IMG/VR virus record: IMGVR_UViG_3300046782_000222
Location: 1 to 64,000 of that record
Origin: a virus
Length of the DNA stretch: 64,000 bases
Reading direction: 5' to 3' (one strand)
In this document: piece by piece, positions 34,123 through 43,934 of the stretch
Layout of the letters: each line of letters starts with the position of its first letter
How positions within the stretch are numbered: position 1 is the first letter of the stretch
Notes under the pieces: generated by a model
The model's input: the letters and a program-made list of their open reading frames with translations, nothing else
Database searches by the model: none
What the model was told of the DNA's origin: nothing
Made by a program: the position numbers and the translations under genes

Positions 34123-34128
34123 TACGCT
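34123..34128 (+). promoter_or_regulatory. Leaderless -10 box TACGCT for the fibre operon
   Basis: Ends 8 nt before ATG 34137. The same TACGCT hexamer precedes 43935 and 52910 at similar distance. Confidence 0.5.
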
Positions 34129-34136
34129 GCGCCAAC

Positions 34137-35102
34137 ATGGCCAGCAGCGACACCGCCCTCGCCGCCTACGGCGGCGTCTATCGTGCTGTCTGCCTGGAGA
34201 TGTTGGAGGACCGGGCCAGGGTCCAGGTCCCTCAGTTGTTCGCCGCCGAGGACGTGGTGGTCTATGAGTTCGCCGGGCCTCGCCCGGTGGCGGGGGACAG
34301 CGGCTGGGTCTTCTTCGAGTCCGAACTGGCCGAGCGCCCGGTGTGGGCAGGGTCGGAGTCCTCGGGTGGCGGCACCAGCGCTGCCTCTTGGCCCCCGTAC
34401 AAGGTGGTCACCCAGGAGGTGTCGATCGAGAGCGGCACCACCGGCATCACCGACCTGGTGGTGCTCGACGGCAGCTACGAGGTCGCCTTCGACGGTTGGA
34501 TCGAGGCCATCGTCTCCGGGGGCTACGGTGGGCACTCTCCCACCAGTGTGAACGTGCGCCAGGGTGTGTACGCCCCCGGCTACATGGACCCCACCGGCAA
34601 CGATTGGATCGCCTTCGGCTACATGGCCAGCCCGGGGCCGAACCAGTGGGAGTCCATCGGGGACTGCCTGCTCAGCGTGCCGGTGATCAAGGGCCAGACA
34701 CCCACCCTCCGCTGGCGGGGCAACTGGTCACCGGGCACCGTGCCGTGCTCGTTCCGCAGCGGTGTCTCGGTCAAGTTCTATTCGGGGGCGGGGGAGTCGG
34801 GCACGCTCAGTCTGGTCGGTCCGACTGGAGCGACTGGGCCGCAGGGACCAGAGGGTCCTCCTGGTCCTACCGGCCCGCAGGGGCCAGGCGGTGCCGGTGC
34901 TCAGACGCTGGCGTATCGGCACGTTCAGCCCACGGCCTCGGCGGTGTGGACGATCACCCACGGCCTCTCCTTCTACCCCAACATCTCTGTCGTGGATTCC
35001 AGTGGCCGGGAGGTGGTCCCCGGTGCGATCGACTACGTGAGCAGCGCCACCGTCCAACTGACCTTCTCGGCTGCCTTCGGCGGCGAGGCGTACCTGAGTT
35101 AG
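34137..35102 (+). CDS. Tail fibre/receptor-binding protein with collagen-like segment
   Basis: 321 residues. A beta-rich N-terminal part is followed by a collagen-like Gly-X-Y run near 232-255 (GPTGATGPQGPEGPPGPTG) and a C-terminal tip, AVWTITHGLSFYPNISVVDS, a module common at fibre ends. Collagen-like runs build trimeric stalks. Starts the fibre operon. Confidence 0.7.
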   Translation: MASSDTALAAYGGVYRAVCLEMLEDRARVQVPQLFAAEDVVVYEFAGPRPVAGDSGWVFFESELAERPVWAGSESSGGGTSAASWPPYKVVTQEVSIESGTTGITDLVVLDGSYEVAFDGWIEAIVSGGYGGHSPTSVNVRQGVYAPGYMDPTGNDWIAFGYMASPGPNQWESIGDCLLSVPVIKGQTPTLRWRGNWSPGTVPCSFRSGVSVKFYSGAGESGTLSLVGPTGATGPQGPEGPPGPTGPQGPGGAGAQTLAYRHVQPTASAVWTITHGLSFYPNISVVDSSGREVVPGAIDYVSSATVQLTFSAAFGGEAYLS

Positions 35103-35111
35103 GGGACCCCC

Positions 35112-36869
35112 ATGCCCACCTTCTACGGAGCCATCAACCTCTCCAAGAACGAGCTACAGAACGCCGTCGTCCAGAACCTGGGCACGGCGCCATCGTCGCC
35201 GGTCAAGGGCCAGGTCTACTTCGACTCCACCGCCAACATCCTGTACTGGTACAACGGCTCGCAGTGGGTCGCCGCCCAGGGTGGAGCGGGTGCTGTCCCA
35301 GCGGACACGACCACCACGTTGGCGGTGGGTGGTGCGGCAGCGCCAGGTGCGAGCGCTCTCTACTCCCGAGGGGACCACGCTCATGGCATGCCCTCCTTTG
35401 GAGCGGCTACTGCGGACACTGCCTTCGGCACAGCCAAGAGCGACGGTGTTGCGACAACAATAGCTCGCTCTGATCACACGCACGGCAACCCGGCGCTGGG
35501 TACGACACCTTCCACTGCCGCTATCGGTGACGCAGCAGCCGGGGGAGTCGCTACCGATGCGGCCAAGACGGACCACAAGCATGGGATGCCTGCTTTCGGG
35601 GCCATCTCCGGGGAGTCCACCTTCGGTGCCGCTGCATCCAACGGGTCGGCAGCCACCATCGCCCGGTCGGACCACCTTCACGGCAACCCGACCCACGTCG
35701 CTGCGGATCACGCCACCATCCCCATCTCAGCGTTGGCGGCGCCCACGGCTGATGTGAACTGGGGCGCCTTCAAGATCACCAACCTCAACTCGCCCACTGG
35801 GAGCAACGACGCCGCCAACAAGGGCTACGTGGATGGCCTCGTCAACGGGCTGTCGTGGAAGGACGCTGCGAGGGCAGCAACCACTGCCAACATCGCTCTC
35901 ACCGGAACGCAGACGATCGATGGTGTGGCCTGCATCGTCGGTGATCGGGTGCTGGTCAAGAATCAGACGACGGCCAGCGGCAACGGTGTCTACTTCGTCG
36001 CTTCCGGCGCCTGGGGACGAACCACTGACACGCAGTTCGGCACCGACATCGTAGGCATGGCGATCTACATCGGTGAGGGTACGACGCAGGCCGACACGAC
36101 CTGGACGTTGACGACGGACGCCCCGATCTCGATCGGTACGACGAGTCTGGCGTTCGCACAGACGGGCGGTCCAGGGGCGATCACTGCTGGCGCCGGTATG
36201 ACGCAGGTGGGCAACACGCTCAACGTCATCGCCGGGGACACCACCCTGACCGTCGCCGCCGACGACGTGCGGGTGAACACGGCGGTCATCGCCACGGTGG
36301 CCTCGGTAACGGCGGGTGATGCCGCCAACGTACCGAACACCCGGCAGGTCATCGCTGGTGCGGGCCTGACTGGTGGTGGTGCGCTCTCGGCTGACGCCAC
36401 CCTCAACGTGGTCGCTGGGGACACCAGCCTCACGGTCGCTGCCGACTCGGTTGTTGTCAACACAGGAGTCATCGCTCCGACCAGTCGCCTCATCAACACC
36501 ACGGCTCCGATCACTGGCGGCGGCAACCTCACGGCCGACCGGACGATCGCCATCACCAGCTTCGCCGGGAGCACTCCGGGAGCAGTGCCCAACTCACCAG
36601 GAGGCACGACCACCTTCCTGCGAGCGGACGGCACCTGGTCGGCACCAGCAGGAGGTGTCGGCAAGTACGCTGCCGCTCTCACCGGCACGGCCAGTCCCGA
36701 GGTGGTGACCCACAACCTGAACACCAGGGATGTGCAGGTGCAGGTGCTCAACGGGGCCAGTCCTTACACCGCCGTGGTGGTGGACTGGGATGCGACAACA
36801 GTGAACACGATCACCATCCGCTACAACCCGAACCTCGGAGCCGGGTATCGAGTGGTGGTGGTGGGCTGA
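35112..36869 (+). CDS. Tail fibre with DH(x)H repeats
   Basis: 585 residues from ATG 35112 (AGGGGA upstream). Four repeats read (S/A)(R/K)(G/S/T)DH(A/T/K/L)HG(M/N)P between about residues 84 and 195; HxH pairs like these hold iron in trimeric T4-type fibre needles. Then NAANKGYVDG and beta-helical repeats (INTT, ITGGGNLTADRTIAI), and the same C-terminal tip type as the previous gene (HNLNTRDVQVQVLNG). Long tail fibre or shaft. Confidence 0.7.
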   Translation: MPTFYGAINLSKNELQNAVVQNLGTAPSSPVKGQVYFDSTANILYWYNGSQWVAAQGGAGAVPADTTTTLAVGGAAAPGASALYSRGDHAHGMPSFGAATADTAFGTAKSDGVATTIARSDHTHGNPALGTTPSTAAIGDAAAGGVATDAAKTDHKHGMPAFGAISGESTFGAAASNGSAATIARSDHLHGNPTHVAADHATIPISALAAPTADVNWGAFKITNLNSPTGSNDAANKGYVDGLVNGLSWKDAARAATTANIALTGTQTIDGVACIVGDRVLVKNQTTASGNGVYFVASGAWGRTTDTQFGTDIVGMAIYIGEGTTQADTTWTLTTDAPISIGTTSLAFAQTGGPGAITAGAGMTQVGNTLNVIAGDTTLTVAADDVRVNTAVIATVASVTAGDAANVPNTRQVIAGAGLTGGGALSADATLNVVAGDTSLTVAADSVVVNTGVIAPTSRLINTTAPITGGGNLTADRTIAITSFAGSTPGAVPNSPGGTTTFLRADGTWSAPAGGVGKYAAALTGTASPEVVTHNLNTRDVQVQVLNGASPYTAVVVDWDATTVNTITIRYNPNLGAGYRVVVVG

Positions 36870-39061
36870 TGCCGAGGTCCTTCGGCGTCACCAACGCAGC
36901 GCCCTACGCCAGCGCCCCAGCGGTGGGGGCGGCAGGTGACACGTACTTCAACACCACGAACAAGACGATGTACCTGTCGGACGGCACGTCGTGGATCGGG
37001 GTGTCGGCTGGTGCAGGTACAGGTGCGGCGTTTCTTTACGCCCAGGCCACCCAGGTTGGTACGTCGGGTGCGTCTGCGCTTCCCATCACCTGGGGCACTG
37101 TCCTCGGGCAGTCTGGGTTCTCGTCTGGTCCTGGTGCGCTCATCAAGCCGGATGCGGCTGGTCGGTATGAGATCAGTGCTCAGATCACGCTCGTTATGCA
37201 AAGTGCATTGACGGCTGACATTATTGCGAACCTGGAGTACTACTCTTCAACTGGCACTCTCGTATCGACTCGTCAGTTCTACGGAACCGGCGTATCCACC
37301 ACCAACTACTACTCTCAGGTCAGCATCGGCGGCATCTATGACCTGGGTGTTGGTGAGTACTTCCGCATTACCGCCTACCCCATAGGGGGTGGTACGTGGA
37401 CCCTTCACGGTTCGTCGTTCGTTCAGGTCGTTGCCGCCAGCGGAGCGACGGGAGCCAAGGGTGACACCGGGGCTATCGGTCCAGCGGGCACGCCCACGCC
37501 GGATGGCTTCGTTCGTGTGGCATCGCTGACGACTGCCTCCACCGTGGCCGTCCCAGCCACCACCGTGACAGAGGTTGTGCTTCCTGGGGTGTACCAGGCA
37601 CAAGGCTCGACGTACACCAACAACGGACCTAGCACCCGGTTCACGGTCCCCAACTCGGGCGTCTACGACATCAGTGCCTACATCGCTGCGGGTGCAAGCG
37701 CATGGGTTGCTGGCTCTGTTGTCATTCTGCTTGTCAACGGGACTGCCGTCGCCCGCACGCTCACCGAGGTAGCAACGGCATATGAGGGCCACACGATCTC
37801 GATTCAGCGTTATCTCAACGCTGGTGACTACGTGAGTCTGGCGCTCTATCTGCAAGGGGCGAACTCGTACCGTGTTGAGCCGCTCAATGCCAGTAACAAC
37901 CTCGATCCAACTCCTCAGCCGTACCTCTCGGTGTGGCGAGCGGGAGCGGGCCTCCAGGGTGCGCAAGGTGTAGCTGGTACCTCAGGTAGTGCCGTGGCCG
38001 TGCCGCCGCCGTACTACTCGGCTCGCAAGAGCACGGCCACGAGCCACGTGCAGAACACGCCCACGCAGATCGTTCTCGACACGATCATCGACTCGAACAC
38101 CGGGTCGGCTGACTTCTACATCAACAACGGTGGCATCTTCATCGTGGCGTCGGGGTACTACCAGATCGTCGGGCAGGTGATGGTGGCGAGCACAGCGAAC
38201 AACGCCTCCATCTCCATCGATTATTGGACCGGATCTGCGTGGATGGTGGGCGCTCAGAACAACATGGTTGCGGCTCCGGCAGGAGCTACTCCACCGCAAC
38301 AGGTTGTGTGGGAGACGTGGCTGGCAGCAGGTACCACGGTTGCTCTGTTCATCTACTCGACGTCGGCGGCACTGTCCTGGCCTGTCGCAACACAGACCGG
38401 GTTCATCCCGAACATCCCGTCGCTCTCCATCGTCAAGGCGGGCGGGGCCAAGGGTGACCCCGGTGCTGCTGGTGCTGCTGGTATCCAGGGGCCTGCTGGT
38501 ACGACAACACAGGCTCTCGTAGCCCGGGGTGAGTGGACCGGCGCTGCTGCCTACAACCCCTTGGAGATCGTCACCAGGAACGGGGTGGCCTTCCTCGCCA
38601 TGGCCTCGAACACCAACGTCGATCCCGGTTCGATTCCGTACGGCTCCTTCGCCGCCAGCAGTGATGCTCTGGTCGCCGCCATCGGCAAGCAACTCACCTG
38701 GACGCCGGTCTTCCGCCAGAGTGTGACGCTCCCGCTCACTGTCAACAACGCCTGGTACTCCAGGGTGGGTGAATGGGTTGTCGGTGAGGTTGGTGTCACT
38801 CTCACTGGCGCCGGTACAGCCGGGCAGCCACTCCAGATGGATCTTCCGGTTCCGATTCGTAACTATGCGGGTGGTGCTGCTGGTCAGAACATAGGTAACG
38901 CCGTCTTCATCGGTTCAGGAGGTAACCAGTACGGCGCCGTGATGGCGATCTCGGCTACCGCTGTGCAGCTTGCTGTTGGTGGTGTCTACTGGACCGCTCA
39001 GATGGTGAGTGGTGCCTGGATCACCTTCCCCTTCATGTACCTCGCCCCGGTAGGAGTGTGA
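36869..39061 (+). CDS. Tail fibre with repeated C1q/TNF-like jelly rolls and collagen-like linkers
   Basis: 730 residues, ATG overlapping the previous stop. The N-terminus mimics the previous fibre (PYASAPAVGAAGDTYFNTT). Three domains with 'P..GRYEISAQ' / 'NSGVYDISAYI' / 'ASGYYQIVGQV' look like C1q/TNF jelly rolls, separated by short Gly-X-Y linkers (GATGAKGDTGAIGPAG). A C-terminal tip follows. Trimeric adhesin module. Confidence 0.65.
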   Translation: MPRSFGVTNAAPYASAPAVGAAGDTYFNTTNKTMYLSDGTSWIGVSAGAGTGAAFLYAQATQVGTSGASALPITWGTVLGQSGFSSGPGALIKPDAAGRYEISAQITLVMQSALTADIIANLEYYSSTGTLVSTRQFYGTGVSTTNYYSQVSIGGIYDLGVGEYFRITAYPIGGGTWTLHGSSFVQVVAASGATGAKGDTGAIGPAGTPTPDGFVRVASLTTASTVAVPATTVTEVVLPGVYQAQGSTYTNNGPSTRFTVPNSGVYDISAYIAAGASAWVAGSVVILLVNGTAVARTLTEVATAYEGHTISIQRYLNAGDYVSLALYLQGANSYRVEPLNASNNLDPTPQPYLSVWRAGAGLQGAQGVAGTSGSAVAVPPPYYSARKSTATSHVQNTPTQIVLDTIIDSNTGSADFYINNGGIFIVASGYYQIVGQVMVASTANNASISIDYWTGSAWMVGAQNNMVAAPAGATPPQQVVWETWLAAGTTVALFIYSTSAALSWPVATQTGFIPNIPSLSIVKAGGAKGDPGAAGAAGIQGPAGTTTQALVARGEWTGAAAYNPLEIVTRNGVAFLAMASNTNVDPGSIPYGSFAASSDALVAAIGKQLTWTPVFRQSVTLPLTVNNAWYSRVGEWVVGEVGVTLTGAGTAGQPLQMDLPVPIRNYAGGAAGQNIGNAVFIGSGGNQYGAVMAISATAVQLAVGGVYWTAQMVSGAWITFPFMYLAPVGV

Positions 39062-39062
39062 G

Positions 39063-39551
39063 ATGCCCTGGCCGTTGACACAACCATCATCGCTGTTGGC
39101 TACTGATGTCACAGCACAGACGACCAGGCACGCCGACGACCACAACAAGACCGCCGCTCTTCTGGCTGTGCTCACACCGGGGCCGTGGATCAACGTGAAT
39201 CCGGTTGGTGGCAATCTGCCTGCCTTCGCCACCGGCTGGTACAACTTCGGTGGTGGGTGGCAACTTGCCCGCATCCGTCGAGAGGGCGGTGACATATGTC
39301 GCATCGAGGGCTTCGTGGCTGGGGTACCCGGCTCCATCCTCACGGTGCCGATCGGCTACCGCCCGGCGCAGAACATGCGGTGGGTCGGTGGGGCTGATAC
39401 GTCGGCCGGGTCCCCTGCTGCGGCGTTCTGCCGTCTCGACATACTGAGCACCGGGGTCATGCAGATGAGCCTCTGGGCTGGCGGTGGGTCGGGCAACGTC
39501 GCAGCCATGTCCATCAACATGACGTACGCCATCGACCCCTCCCAGCTATGA
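39063..39551 (+). CDS. Small tail-tip or receptor-binding protein
   Basis: 162 residues from ATG 39063. The C-terminal 100 residues (AFATGWYNFGGGWQLARIRR, PIGYRPAQNM) repeat the tip pattern also seen at the ends of the fibres before and after it. It may be an exchangeable tip or a decayed fibre. Confidence 0.55.
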   Translation: MPWPLTQPSSLLATDVTAQTTRHADDHNKTAALLAVLTPGPWINVNPVGGNLPAFATGWYNFGGGWQLARIRREGGDICRIEGFVAGVPGSILTVPIGYRPAQNMRWVGGADTSAGSPAAAFCRLDILSTGVMQMSLWAGGGSGNVAAMSINMTYAIDPSQL

Positions 39552-42500
39552 GCTTCGATCCCTCTGGTATCCCGGGCCTCACGCTGTGGCTGGACGCCTC
39601 CCGTCTCGGGCTGGTCAACGGCGCTGACGTCGTCAACTGGCCCGACCTCTCGCCGTTCAACCAGCGCTGCAACTACGAGTTCCAGCCGGGCACCAACACC
39701 CCTCCGGTGATGCGGACCGGAGTCAACGGCCTCAACGGACGTCCGGTGGTGCGGTACACCACCCTCCAGGGGCGGCACATGTGGTGGGGCCTGCCGATCG
39801 ACCGGGAGTACACGATCATCTACGTCGGGCGTGTGTGGGACGCCACCACGGCGAACATCGGTCGGGTCGTGGCGGGGGACGGCAATCAGGTCAACATCCT
39901 CTTCGGGTTCTGGGGCGGGAACGAGGACGCCCTCTTCGTAGGGGCGTGGCCTCTCGCTGACTTGAAGAAGGCGGCGACCACCACCTGGAAGCTGTACTCC
40001 TTCGACGCCACTGCTGCGGCTAATCCCCGCATGTTCACCAACGGTGTCTTCCTGTACGGCAACACTGTTGCGACAACAGGGGTGCTGAACACCCTGTGCA
40101 TCTCGGGCTACAGCGCCAACAACACGGCTGAGTCATCCAACTGCGAGATGGCCGAACTCATGGTGTTCAGCCGCAAGCTGTCGAACCTGGAGCGCCAGCA
40201 GGTGGAGAGCTACCTGCGCTCCAAGTGGCTGAACGCCGCCCCGACTGTGCCGGTGGCCCTCCTCCAGGATGCCTTCGCCACTGGCATCGACCGGGTCACA
40301 ACTTGGCCCGCCTCCACCGGGGCGCCGAACGTCTACTACGACACCCCCAACAAGCGGGTGGGTATTGTCACAACACCGAGCTACTACTCGTTGAAGACCC
40401 CCACCACGCTCACGTACAACCTGCTCAACTCGGGTATTTACGCCAAATGCACGCCCAGTCCTGCGGTGGCGGGCCGGGAGTTCAACTTCTCCCTCCAGAA
40501 CACGGACCGCTCGTTGCTCGTCAGCTTCACCGTGTACGACACCAACCTCATCGCCTGGACCAACCCCGAGCCTGGTGGGGTGGACTGGGGGACGGCTACC
40601 TACGATCCGGTGGCCCACCAGTGGCTGCGCATGCGTGCTGACAACACCAACATCTACTGGGACGTGTCGGCCGATGGTCTGGCGTGGCATCCCTTCGCCA
40701 CCGCCCCGGTCCTGCCTGCGATAGCGACCATGGGGCGTAGCTGGGACTTCAACGGCTACTCGGGCAACCACGACCGCATAGGTGTGCAGAACCAGACGCT
40801 TACCGGCCTCGCTCCGATCAACCCCCCGGGGGGTGGCTCGTACGGGGTCGGGACGTTCTACATGAGCGACACCACCCCACCCTGGACTCCATGCGTTGCC
40901 CGGGTTGCCGACACCGGCCTCGGTGGGTTCGCTGCCACGCACGCCAATGTCACCGGCACACTGCGGCCGATGGCACCAGGCTGGACGTCGCTCAGCTTCG
41001 CCACGCCTACCAGCACGGCTCCGCAATCTTGGACAGCCACTGATGGCACCAACACGGCGTGGCGCACGAACACTGCGATCACCACCCCGCAGCTTGTGTA
41101 CGGCTACACCAACACCGATGCGAGCACTCCGAACTTCCCGGTCGGCAGCATCTTTGCGATCTTCGTCAATGGTGTGGAGGTGGCTCGCACCTACGTCACC
41201 GTGGCGACCAGCGTCTTGGAGGTGCGGACCGAGATCCCGTTCGCCATCAACGATGTGTTGTCACTACGTTACTACAACCCCACTGGCAGCAACATCAACA
41301 TGGTGGACAGCATCCAGGCTGGTCCGGGCACTCGTCGTCCGTACCTGCGGGTCACTGGTCGTATGGCTGAGACGGCTGGCGACTACTGGATCTGCCCCAC
41401 CACCGGCACGTACAACCTGCACGCTGAGATCTGCAATGGAGCGTCCTTCGGGTTCGGTTACATGATCACGGTCAACCGCAAACCGTTGGCAAGCGTCACC
41501 ATCCCCTACATCATCAGCAACACCGTCGCTGACTACTCCGTCCAAACGATGGACGCCAACAGCGTGGCGTTGACGGCGGGCGACATGGTGGGCCTCGGTG
41601 CGTTGATGAGCGACTACAACTCGGGCTGGCTCAACCGTGTTGACGGTGCTGAGGGAACCGCCAAGCCGTACCTGCGTGCCACCCGAGTCGTTCCCTCGGC
41701 CATCATCTCGAACGATTCCTGGATGGTGAACTTCTCCCAGGGTGGCCCGGCTGGCTCGCCGGACGCCTTCGTGGACCACGTCAACGTGCCTCCGGTGGAC
41801 CAGTCATACTCCTACGGTGGCTATGGCGATGGCCCGTACGGCTCGCCGCCTCCGGTCTGGGAGCCGCTGCAAGGTCCGGCTGGTCCATCAGGTGACCCGG
41901 ACCTCGGCTTGTACCGCCCCGTCTCGGGCCGTTTGACCTACCCAGCGAACTGGAGTGAGTACGGCCAACCGTTCGGCAACAGCAACGTGTACCGGGACCG
42001 ACAGGGGGTGTGCCACCTCAACACTACGATCGCCGGTCCGGCCAGCTTCGCTGCTGGTTCGACCTGCTGCTACTTACCGATCGGCTTCTTCCCTCTGAAT
42101 AGAGTGATGCTGCCAGGCCTCATCGGCAACCCGCAGACAGGTTGTCGGATCGACGTCAACAACACTGACGGCAGCATCCAGGTCAACTCCACTACTCCAG
42201 CGGGCGAGACTTTCGTTGCCCTTGATCTCGTGTGGTTCTCGGCGGTGCCGTACCTGGCCGTGCTCGATGGCCTCGTTGTCACATCGGTGGTCTTCCAGAG
42301 TGGGAGTAGCTACCTGGTGACGTACACAGCAGGGCACCTGGTGAACCTGGCCGGGGTTGTCACAGCAATACCAGCCGGGTCCGCCTCAGTGGTGGCGTCT
42401 GGCGTTACTTGGTTCTGCCTCATCATCACTGCGGCTGGAGGGGTAGGCCAGAGTTATGGGAACAACTCTGAGGCTTCGTCCTGCGTTGGCTACTACGCCA

Positions 42501-42598
42501 ACAGCGGCAACCCAGCGAACGGAGCGCTCCTCGCTACGTTCTCGACGGGGGCGGGAGTGAGGCCGGTCAACGACCGGAGGTGGCTGCCCTATGTCTAA
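39548..42598 (+). CDS. Large tail adhesin with LamG-like lectin domains
   Basis: 1016 residues, ATG overlapping the previous stop. Residues about 5-230 are a concanavalin/LamG-like domain (LTLWLDASRLG, RYTIIYVGR, 'EMAELMVFSRKLS..E...VESYL'). A second lectin-like domain spans about 240-410. Two C1q-like parts follow (about 430-740), then a short Gly-rich linker and the shared tip (SRPCY.PIGFFP). Multidomain host-surface adhesin. Confidence 0.65.
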   Translation: MSFDPSGIPGLTLWLDASRLGLVNGADVVNWPDLSPFNQRCNYEFQPGTNTPPVMRTGVNGLNGRPVVRYTTLQGRHMWWGLPIDREYTIIYVGRVWDATTANIGRVVAGDGNQVNILFGFWGGNEDALFVGAWPLADLKKAATTTWKLYSFDATAAANPRMFTNGVFLYGNTVATTGVLNTLCISGYSANNTAESSNCEMAELMVFSRKLSNLERQQVESYLRSKWLNAAPTVPVALLQDAFATGIDRVTTWPASTGAPNVYYDTPNKRVGIVTTPSYYSLKTPTTLTYNLLNSGIYAKCTPSPAVAGREFNFSLQNTDRSLLVSFTVYDTNLIAWTNPEPGGVDWGTATYDPVAHQWLRMRADNTNIYWDVSADGLAWHPFATAPVLPAIATMGRSWDFNGYSGNHDRIGVQNQTLTGLAPINPPGGGSYGVGTFYMSDTTPPWTPCVARVADTGLGGFAATHANVTGTLRPMAPGWTSLSFATPTSTAPQSWTATDGTNTAWRTNTAITTPQLVYGYTNTDASTPNFPVGSIFAIFVNGVEVARTYVTVATSVLEVRTEIPFAINDVLSLRYYNPTGSNINMVDSIQAGPGTRRPYLRVTGRMAETAGDYWICPTTGTYNLHAEICNGASFGFGYMITVNRKPLASVTIPYIISNTVADYSVQTMDANSVALTAGDMVGLGALMSDYNSGWLNRVDGAEGTAKPYLRATRVVPSAIISNDSWMVNFSQGGPAGSPDAFVDHVNVPPVDQSYSYGGYGDGPYGSPPPVWEPLQGPAGPSGDPDLGLYRPVSGRLTYPANWSEYGQPFGNSNVYRDRQGVCHLNTTIAGPASFAAGSTCCYLPIGFFPLNRVMLPGLIGNPQTGCRIDVNNTDGSIQVNSTTPAGETFVALDLVWFSAVPYLAVLDGLVVTSVVFQSGSSYLVTYTAGHLVNLAGVVTAIPAGSASVVASGVTWFCLIITAAGGVGQSYGNNSEASSCVGYYANSGNPANGALLATFSTGAGVRPVNDRRWLPYV

Positions 42599-43478
42599 TC
42601 CTTGGACGCTGGTGACCGGCCCGGTCGGGGCGAAGGGTACGCCGCAGTCCGTTCCCAGCGTGCCGGTGCGGCGCTACTGCTTCGACTTCCCCAGCACTGG
42701 TAACCCGGCTCATGGCGGGTTCCTCTTCGCCTACAACGTCAAGAACTACGTGACGCAGACCGGCGCCCCCCACCAGCGGCTTGTGGCGTATCGCACGGCG
42801 CAGGGGCAGGTCGTCCTCGAAGGCCTCATCTATGCGCTCACGCCGGACACCGGCATCCTCTTCTACTTGCCGTGGGACATGCTTCCGTATCCTGAGACGC
42901 TTCGCCTGGTGTGTCTTCAGAACACCGGCAACCAGCAGGGCCGGTCCGACATCTACTACAACAGCACCTACGGCTGGGTCTACGAAGTGAACAGCACAGC
43001 GGTCACGTACCAGAACCAGTTCACGGCGGTGCATGCCATCTATCAGACCCACGTGCCTGTGATGTGGGTGGACTTCGGCATGAAGGTGAGCGCCCAGCAG
43101 GGACCGGGGTACACCACCATCTACACGGTGGGACCAGGGCAGATCAGCGGCTACTTGAAGGGCGCTCCGTTAACGGTTACGTTTCCGGCGGTGCAAACGG
43201 TTCAGTTGCCGTACACACCGTCCGGCTCCAACCTCACTGCCTGGCTCTACTACGACGCAGCGGCGGGGGCGTTCAACCACCGTGTCGGCAACCAAGGCAC
43301 GTTTGACGTCTACCCCACGCCGTGGATACAGATGGCCGACCGTGGTCAGGTTGTGTTGGCACAACACGTCATGAACTACGCCGCTTCGTCGTACGATCCG
43401 ACCTCGCTCATGGACCACCGCTGGCTTCTGCGTGGTCCGCTCGACGTCCCTTCCGGCACTCCCGGAGCCTTGATCTGA
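42591..43478 (+). CDS. Tail fibre/receptor-binding protein
   Basis: 295 residues from ATG 42591, overlapping the previous gene by 8 bases. Begins with GPVGAKGTPQ, a short collagen-like stub, then beta-rich sequence rich in Tyr/Gln. Probably another fibre subunit or tip. Confidence 0.55.
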   Translation: MSNPWTLVTGPVGAKGTPQSVPSVPVRRYCFDFPSTGNPAHGGFLFAYNVKNYVTQTGAPHQRLVAYRTAQGQVVLEGLIYALTPDTGILFYLPWDMLPYPETLRLVCLQNTGNQQGRSDIYYNSTYGWVYEVNSTAVTYQNQFTAVHAIYQTHVPVMWVDFGMKVSAQQGPGYTTIYTVGPGQISGYLKGAPLTVTFPAVQTVQLPYTPSGSNLTAWLYYDAAAGAFNHRVGNQGTFDVYPTPWIQMADRGQVVLAQHVMNYAASSYDPTSLMDHRWLLRGPLDVPSGTPGALI

Positions 43479-43897
43479 TGGCCGGGGAATGGGCACGGCT
43501 CACCGGGCCGAAGGGTGATCGGGCTACTCCGTACGTGGTCCACGCCATGCCAGTCATCCAGGTCCTCGTGCTCCTCACGAACGGTGGTTCCCAACTCATC
43601 CAGTACGACACCTCCTGGACCGTGCCTCGTGTTGTTAGAACATGGGATAACATGTGTTTCATGGAGGGATTGATCCGTCGCACCGACAGTGCCACCATCG
43701 CTGGTGGGATCATCTGCAATCTTCCGGCTGGCTTCCGGCCCGAAGCCCGAACGCTGCTCAACAGTGTGGCGTCGGCCGATGGCATCAACTGCTTCGCCCG
43801 GGTCGATGTTGACCCCAACGGCGACGTGACCTACCAGGCGTCGATGGCTGCATCGGGCTGGATCTCCCCCGCAGGTCGCTGGTACGCCGTGCAGTAA
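43478..43897 (+). CDS. Small tail-tip-like protein
   Basis: 139 residues from ATG 43478, overlapping the previous stop. A short Gly-rich stub (LTGPKGDRATP) is followed by a tip domain with 'NLPAGFRPEARTLLN', the pattern shared with 39063-39551 and the end of the large adhesin. Last gene of the fibre operon. Confidence 0.55.
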   Translation: MAGEWARLTGPKGDRATPYVVHAMPVIQVLVLLTNGGSQLIQYDTSWTVPRVVRTWDNMCFMEGLIRRTDSATIAGGIICNLPAGFRPEARTLLNSVASADGINCFARVDVDPNGDVTYQASMAASGWISPAGRWYAVQ

Positions 43898-43921
43898 CAC
43901 GTCCGGCCTGGTCCCAGGGTC

Positions 43922-43927
43922 TACGCT
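43922..43927 (+). promoter_or_regulatory. Leaderless -10 box TACGCT
   Basis: Ends 7 nt before GTG 43935. Starts the lysis/small-gene block. Confidence 0.45.
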
Positions 43928-43934
43928 CCCCCTC

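Noticed and set aside
35340-35720. Regularly spaced repeats that could suggest a CRISPR array
   Set aside because: They are in frame and encode DHxHG repeats in a tail fibre; spacers are coding.
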